Source: Nepenthes gracilis (Eukaryota > Streptophyta > Magnoliopsida > Caryophyllales > Nepenthaceae). From it: a stretch of DNA of 64,000 nucleotides. This document shows, piece by piece, positions 58,985-64,000 of this stretch. Below the pieces are notes generated by a model. That model made no database searches. It saw only the letters and a list, made by a program, of their open reading frames with translations, and had not been told where the DNA came from. The stretch spans positions 2,380,501-2,444,500 of the forward strand of contig BSYO01000013.1 in assembly GCA_033239525.1 (NCBI GenBank), read 5' to 3'. The translations under genes were made by a program, and so were the position numbers. Position 1 is the first letter of the stretch; each line of letters opens with the position of its first letter.

Positions 58985-61003
58985 TCAAATTTTCATCCTC
59001 TTCATACGCCTTTCAAGCTGTAATATATTTTACTTATACTCTATATTATATATATATTTGAAATATTTACTAATAATGAACTAAATATAAGGACATATAA
59101 ATATATATTTTATAATAATTAAATCTTACATATATAAAAAAAAATTAAACGGAAATATAGGTCCCCATTTTATTGAAAATCAAGATGTAGATGATAAGTG
59201 AAAAAAATTACTCATGATAATGTTTTAGTCAAATTAGGTTGAACGCGTAATTATATAAACTAAAGTTATAGCTTAAATCACAAATTAAAGAACATCATTA
59301 TCTTAAACACGGTATCCTACGTCTTGATTCTCTTGACTGTCTAAAAATTCTTATGAACCATATTAAATCTCTATACCAAAATTCATAAAAAGTTTATGTT
59401 GTATCCTAATTATGAAAAAAATATAGTTTTAGATATATATATATATATATTTTGTTTCTTTCAAAATAAAATATCACAAAAAAGTTTTTAAAAAAGTACA
59501 TATATTATAATATATTACAATATGTTAAGATGATGTCATATAAGTTCTATCCATGGCTAATGTGGGTAATATCCCATCTTTAGGAATAATATATAAAAAG
59601 TTTATCTACTATTTTAAATAATAGAATATGATATTAATTTATCAGATAGAGTATGAACCAATATTCCTGAATTTACTATAGTTGATAAAGTTATCGGCAG
59701 CCTTTGGTTTGTTTATTTATTTATTTCCTTACATATTTTGATGATCATAATTATTACTATATTCTACATTTACTTGTCGGGTCTTTAGCATACTTTAATT
59801 TGTCAACTTCTGAAATTAATAGGGTTGGTCATGAAAGTTTTGAATCTAAAGGTTTACGCATGGAAGATCACAGGACTATAATGTTTTACTATATATTAGC
59901 TAATATTGTGTAAAAATAACTCAGAATTTAGAAACATCTTAGTATCTAAAAATTATTAAAGCATGGTTTAGGGCCAATGCATCACTTTTACTTTCTTACA
60001 TTATATTTGATGATACAAAGCTATGAGGTAATTGTCACAGTTTTATAGTTGAGCAGGTTAGTCAACTTGAAGGATAAATTAGAACAAATTCGATCGTATA
60101 TTTGGTTAATTATTTTTACATGTATTTTGTAGAATCACAAACTAAATTTTATACAGTGTTATGATTCTAAATTTTGAGTTTATTTCTCATTTGTAATTCA
60201 GATGGTCATAATTGTGATTTCAAAACAATTTGTAAGAAAATTTTCTTATCTAATTAAAAAGAAATTAAACTTTTAAAATTTGTGATGTGAAAGATATAAA
60301 ATGTTAGAAAGTCATAACAATGGATGATCTAATCGAAAAAATGAGTATCTTACGGTGACAATAACAATAGTAGAAATTATGCACCAACTAATCTATCAAC
60401 AGCCTAAAACCCAAAATAGGCCGAGATTGGCAAAGCAGGAGGAATTTTGAAGGAAAAATGATATCGTATGAGCACTTATCGCACGTAAATTGGGTATGAT
60501 CATTATTAACTGTCAATTGTAAACTTCTTTCTTACCCTCTCTCACACGAAAGTCTTATTTAAACTCATAATTATTTTTACTAATTTTCTCACTTTATAAT
60601 CCTTTTAAGTATTAAATTTTAAATTAATAGTTAAATCTCAAATTTCATTTTATCAATCATATTTTCTCTCAAGCATTCCTTTGTGATTCATCTTTTCTTC
60701 AATTTGGGAAATCTGATGACCGACAAAACGCAACATAATTTCATCACTGTGGAGACAGATCAGGAGCCGAACTAACACGAGAAATTCAAACACTTCATCT
60801 CGAGTGTAGCTCAACCATCCGGTTGCTAACTCACCCACCCAACAACAAACTCTTCAGTGAATCTCTTTTTCTAGCTTCTACTATAAAACCAGAACAACTC
60901 GCCATTGTTTCTTCTCACAAAAAACCAAGGAAATCTCCTCCTCTTGCATAGTTTTATAATTCCTGGCTTCAAAGCATAGCAACTCAAATCGGCAACAGCA
61001 GCA
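58985..61003. repeat. Upstream flank of gene 7
   Basis: Unit DNA matching 1055-3091, continuing from 42454 if the chromovirus is removed. It retains the long upstream region. No other gene. Confidence 0.8.
60882..60888 (+). promoter_or_regulatory. TATA box of gene 7
   Basis: TATAAAA about 122 bp before the ATG in the conserved core promoter. Confidence 0.7.
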
Positions 61004-61366
61004 ATGGCTTCTCACCACTTCTTCCTTCTAGCCCTCTTCGTCGCCTTGGCGTCGTCGAGCCTGCAAGTTAGCCAAGCAAGTCGCCGTCTTCTGCAGACGA
61101 CTCTGCCTCTACCGACATTGCCGCCCCTGCCTCCTCAGCCGACCATTCCTACTCTGCCGCAGCCCACGCTGCCAAGCTTGCCGACTGCACTGCCGCAGCT
61201 CCCCACCACGCTTCCTACTACCATTCCCACCTTGCCGTCCCTGCCAAAACTCTCGCTGCCACCGCTGCCGAGCAAACCGTCTATCCCTAACCTCCCGTCG
61301 ATCCCCAACATCCCTACCACGATTCCGACAACGATCCCATTTTTCTCTCCTCCTCCTTCAAAGTGA
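61004..61366 (+). CDS. Small secreted Pro/Leu-rich protein, gene 7 (subtype A)
   Basis: 120 residues with signal peptide, SRRLLQTT, Pro-every-third chain and FFSPPPSK. Distinguishing residues: PPQPTIP, ALPQLPTTLPTTIP, SKPSIPNLPS. First gene of the second A-B pair (7-8). The intact frame and exact length match to the other copies argue that it is maintained. Likely apoplastic; function not recognised. Confidence 0.85.
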   Translation: MASHHFFLLALFVALASSSLQVSQASRRLLQTTLPLPTLPPLPPQPTIPTLPQPTLPSLPTALPQLPTTLPTTIPTLPSLPKLSLPPLPSKPSIPNLPSIPNIPTTIPTTIPFFSPPPSK

Positions 61367-63611
61367 GATTTGTTTACACCGATGGCTCGGAGATGGCGTG
61401 ATCTTTCTCTCCATCGAAGACTACGTAATTTTAAAATAATGTTTTTTAGTGTGTTTTCGTGCATGGCCGAATGCTTGCTTTAGCGTTCCTCTTGGCGTTC
61501 TATACTTGGTACAATTTATGCAGGATGGTTTGATTATGCTATTATAAATTAATATATACATGCATGTGTCTTATGTTCAGAAATTCACGTTTCGTACAGA
61601 AATTAATGATATTTTATGGATTTTGTTGTGTTTAAATCTAAAAATTATATGGATGAGATCATGACACTAGAGTGTTGCAGTTTTTTCAACTCCCTTTAAA
61701 CGTTATATATTGTATTCTAACTATTAAAATTTAAATATTAAAAATAAATTAAAAATGTGGTAGTAATTTTTGATAATATAAATATTTCAAAATTTTGGTA
61801 TTTAACAATAAAATATTTAATTTTATATTTTTTTAAAAAATTAAATATTAATCATTAAATCTACATGATCCATTGATTGAGGAGATAGGACGGCTCCGTA
61901 AGGTTCCATCGCTCCGACACAATGGGGCTCCTATAATTATGATATCTTAGTAAAAATAAAAGATCATCTTACACTTAATCACAACTCGTTCGTATAATTG
62001 GGGAACAACAAAATTTGTAATTATGAGAATAATTTTTCTATGATAAATCTAATCATATAGCACTTAGATAGATAGTGCTATAATTTAGGAAATAAAAGTC
62101 ATTTATATATGTATATATAATACCAGAAATGAGAGCCCTAAATCCTGTTTAAGTTTTGCTTTCAAGAATTATAATTATTCTTCTAATATAATTATTTATG
62201 TTGATAATTCAGATTTGTAATGTCTGCAAATATAATTATCGAATTTTACATGTATTTTATGTTCAAGTTTTCCGTCCTCTCGGTCCACCGTCCAACCTAT
62301 AATATCTTTTACTTATACTCAATATTTTAAAATACTAACCAACATTATACAAAATATAAGTACATGTGAATATCTATTTTATAATCACAAAATCTTATAT
62401 ATAAAATTACCCATGATAATGCTTCAATTAGATTAGCTAAACACATAATAGTATAAAGTTATAACTTACAGTTGCAAAGTTAAGCACAACATTACATTAG
62501 AGAAGGGATCCGATTTCTCAATCCCCTGTGCATCCAAAAATTCTTATAAACTATAATAAATGTCTAACACTAAAGTTCATGTTGCTTTTGTTAGATATGG
62601 CTTAGACATGATTGGCCCAACCCGGACGAAAAATGGGACTCAAATGCTAGCTGCCTGAACAACTGTATAATAGAGAATGTATAAAATTGAAATAAGTAAC
62701 GATCTAAGAAAATATTGAATGATATATCAGATTCTGACGAATAATTACAATCAATCATGGGATAACAGTGTATAAATAAACATTTTACAAGTGCTTATCA
62801 TACCAACAATGGATACAACCACAACTAATAAGTAATTAAGGGCTTCCTTCTTATGCTCCTCACATGCCCCTATACCGTTTCCTACGCACAAATTTGGAAC
62901 ATTAGTTTATGAGGTGCCAACTCAATCCATCTAATACTTATATTATGTATGATTGTTGAAGTGAAATAATTATTCTCATATATTTAAATAAGTTAATAAT
63001 AGATATTAGAATTAATACGTTATTATTTAGTTAGTCACTTTAAAAATATAAGTTTAAATTAGAAATTAATTTTTTTTATATCGGTATATAGTAATAGCAA
63101 GAAAAATAAATAAAAAATTAATATCAAATAATTTTTTTACTCCAACTTAAAGAAATAATATTACAAGTTGTTGGAATAATTATTCCATAATAACAAGGAA
63201 TAAAAAAACAAAAGCAGGTCTGTGGTGACAAATTTTATTCATTATTTTGAAGGAATAACAATTCTTTTTAGATTTGTTATTTCGACCAATAAAGCAATCA
63301 AATAATAAAATTTTATTTTTGACTAATTCCTAGTAAAATTACTATTTTATTATTAGGAATTATGTAGGATTAAAATTTTAATTTTATTTTACCAGATGGG
63401 TTGTTAAAGTCTCATTTAAACCCATAATTACGATTAATAATTTATTCACTTATTATCATTTAAATAACAATTTCTAAATTATTATTTAGATCACATTCTT
63501 TATTTCATCACGGTCATATTTTCCCCCAAACTTTCCTTTGTGATTAATTTTCTTCCATTTGGAAAAATCCAATGACCGAAAAAATATAAAATAATTTCAT
63601 CGCCGTGGAGA

Positions 63612-63617
63612 CACGTG
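63612..63617. promoter_or_regulatory. G-box (CACGTG) upstream of gene 8
   Basis: ACACGTGA lies about 250 bp before the ATG. The equivalent site upstream of gene 5 reads CACATG, and the A-type genes have ACAGATCA. G-boxes bind bZIP and bHLH factors; use here is inferred. Confidence 0.4.
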
Positions 63618-63740
63618 AGGGGCAGAACTAACACGAGAAATTCAAACACATCCATCTCGAGTGCAGCTCAACCATCTGGTTGCCAACTCACCCGCCCAAC
63701 AACAAAAAAACTTCAGTGAACCGCTTTTGCTAGCTTTTAC

Positions 63741-63747
63741 TATAAAA
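63741..63747 (+). promoter_or_regulatory. TATA box of gene 8
   Basis: TATAAAA about 120 bp before the ATG; intact, unlike the other subtype B gene. Confidence 0.7.
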
Positions 63748-63862
63748 CCAAAACAACTAGCCATTGTTTCTTCTCACATAAATCCAAGGAGATCTGTTCC
63801 ACTTCCATAGTTTCATAATTCCTAGCTTCAAAGCTTAGCAACTCAGAGCGGCAACAGCAGCA

Positions 63863-64000
63863 ATGGCTTCTCACCACTTCTTCCTTCTAGCCCTCTTCGT
63901 CGCCTTGACGTTGTCGAGCCTGCACGTTAGCCAAGCAGGTCGCCGTATTCTGCAGACGACTCTGCCTTTTCCGACATTGCCGACCATTCCATCTCTGCCG
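63863..64000 (+). CDS. Small secreted Pro/Leu-rich protein, gene 8 (subtype B), cut by window end
   Basis: First 46 codons only. The signal peptide is as in gene 5 (ALTLSSLHVSQAG), then RRILQTTLPFPTLP. The mature chain continues directly with TIPSLP, lacking seven residues (21 bp) present in gene 5 and all A copies at that point. The frame is open to the window edge. The RR pair is kept, unlike gene 5. Its 3' part is outside the window. Confidence 0.8.
   Translation, partial: MASHHFFLLALFVALTLSSLHVSQAGRRILQTTLPFPTLPTIPSLP

Larger units (their letters stand above)
61367..63862. repeat. A-to-B intergenic spacer, copy 2
   Basis: Homologous to 35384-37683, including the GGCCCAACCC patch (about 62610) and the possible old MITE (about 63110-63400). 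AT-rich, no gene seen. Confidence 0.75.

Overview
This 64 kb window is AT-rich plant nuclear DNA, most likely from a eudicot. It has no recognisable housekeeping gene. The organism is inferred from plant LTR-retrotransposon lineages (Tat-type Ty3/gypsy with a second RNase H, a Sirevirus-like Ty1/copia element with an env-like frame, and Tekay/Del-like chromovirus relics), from TATA-box promoters, and from intron-less genes for secreted Pro/Leu-rich proteins. The species cannot be determined from what I see.

The host content is one tandem family. Eight copies of a small intron-less gene lie on the + strand (3092, 16071, 28969, 35021, 37684, 45906, 61004, and 63863, the last cut by the window end). 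The seven complete copies each encode exactly 120 residues: a signal peptide of about 25 residues, an RRLLQ-type motif, then a chain with Pro at about every third residue and Leu or Ile before it, ending in an SPPPSK-like tail. There are two subtypes. Subtype A is genes 1, 2, 3, 4, 6 and 7; subtype B is genes 5 and 8. The A-B pairs 4-5 and 7-8 share homologous intergenic DNA. The family function is not recognised; an apoplastic or cell-wall role is inferred.

Most of the remainder is repeated flanking DNA of these genes (an ancestral unit of about 5.7 kb) interrupted by retroelements. From left to right: unit 1 (1-5747); unit 2, split by a 7.2 kb Tat element (7288-14519); unit 3, split by a 9.5 kb Sirevirus-like element (18965-28426); a MITE-like hairpin element (29861-30166); an inverted-duplication block carrying a Tat solo LTR with a nested Sirevirus solo LTR (30516-34218); genes 4 and 5; a chromovirus-like solo LTR (38657-40789); and a decayed chromovirus (42455-58984). 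The 5' LTR of that chromovirus contains another solo LTR (48515-52092) and a copied 3.7 kb gene-bearing segment (gene 6). Genes 7 and 8 follow.

The elements are defective. The Sirevirus-like gag-pol and env-like frames are interrupted by in-frame stop codons, with no frameshift noticed. The Tat element has many stops and altered catalytic motifs. The chromovirus retains only short coding relics. The main interest is how this gene array was multiplied and its promoters changed by deletion, inversion, retroelement insertion and copying into an LTR.
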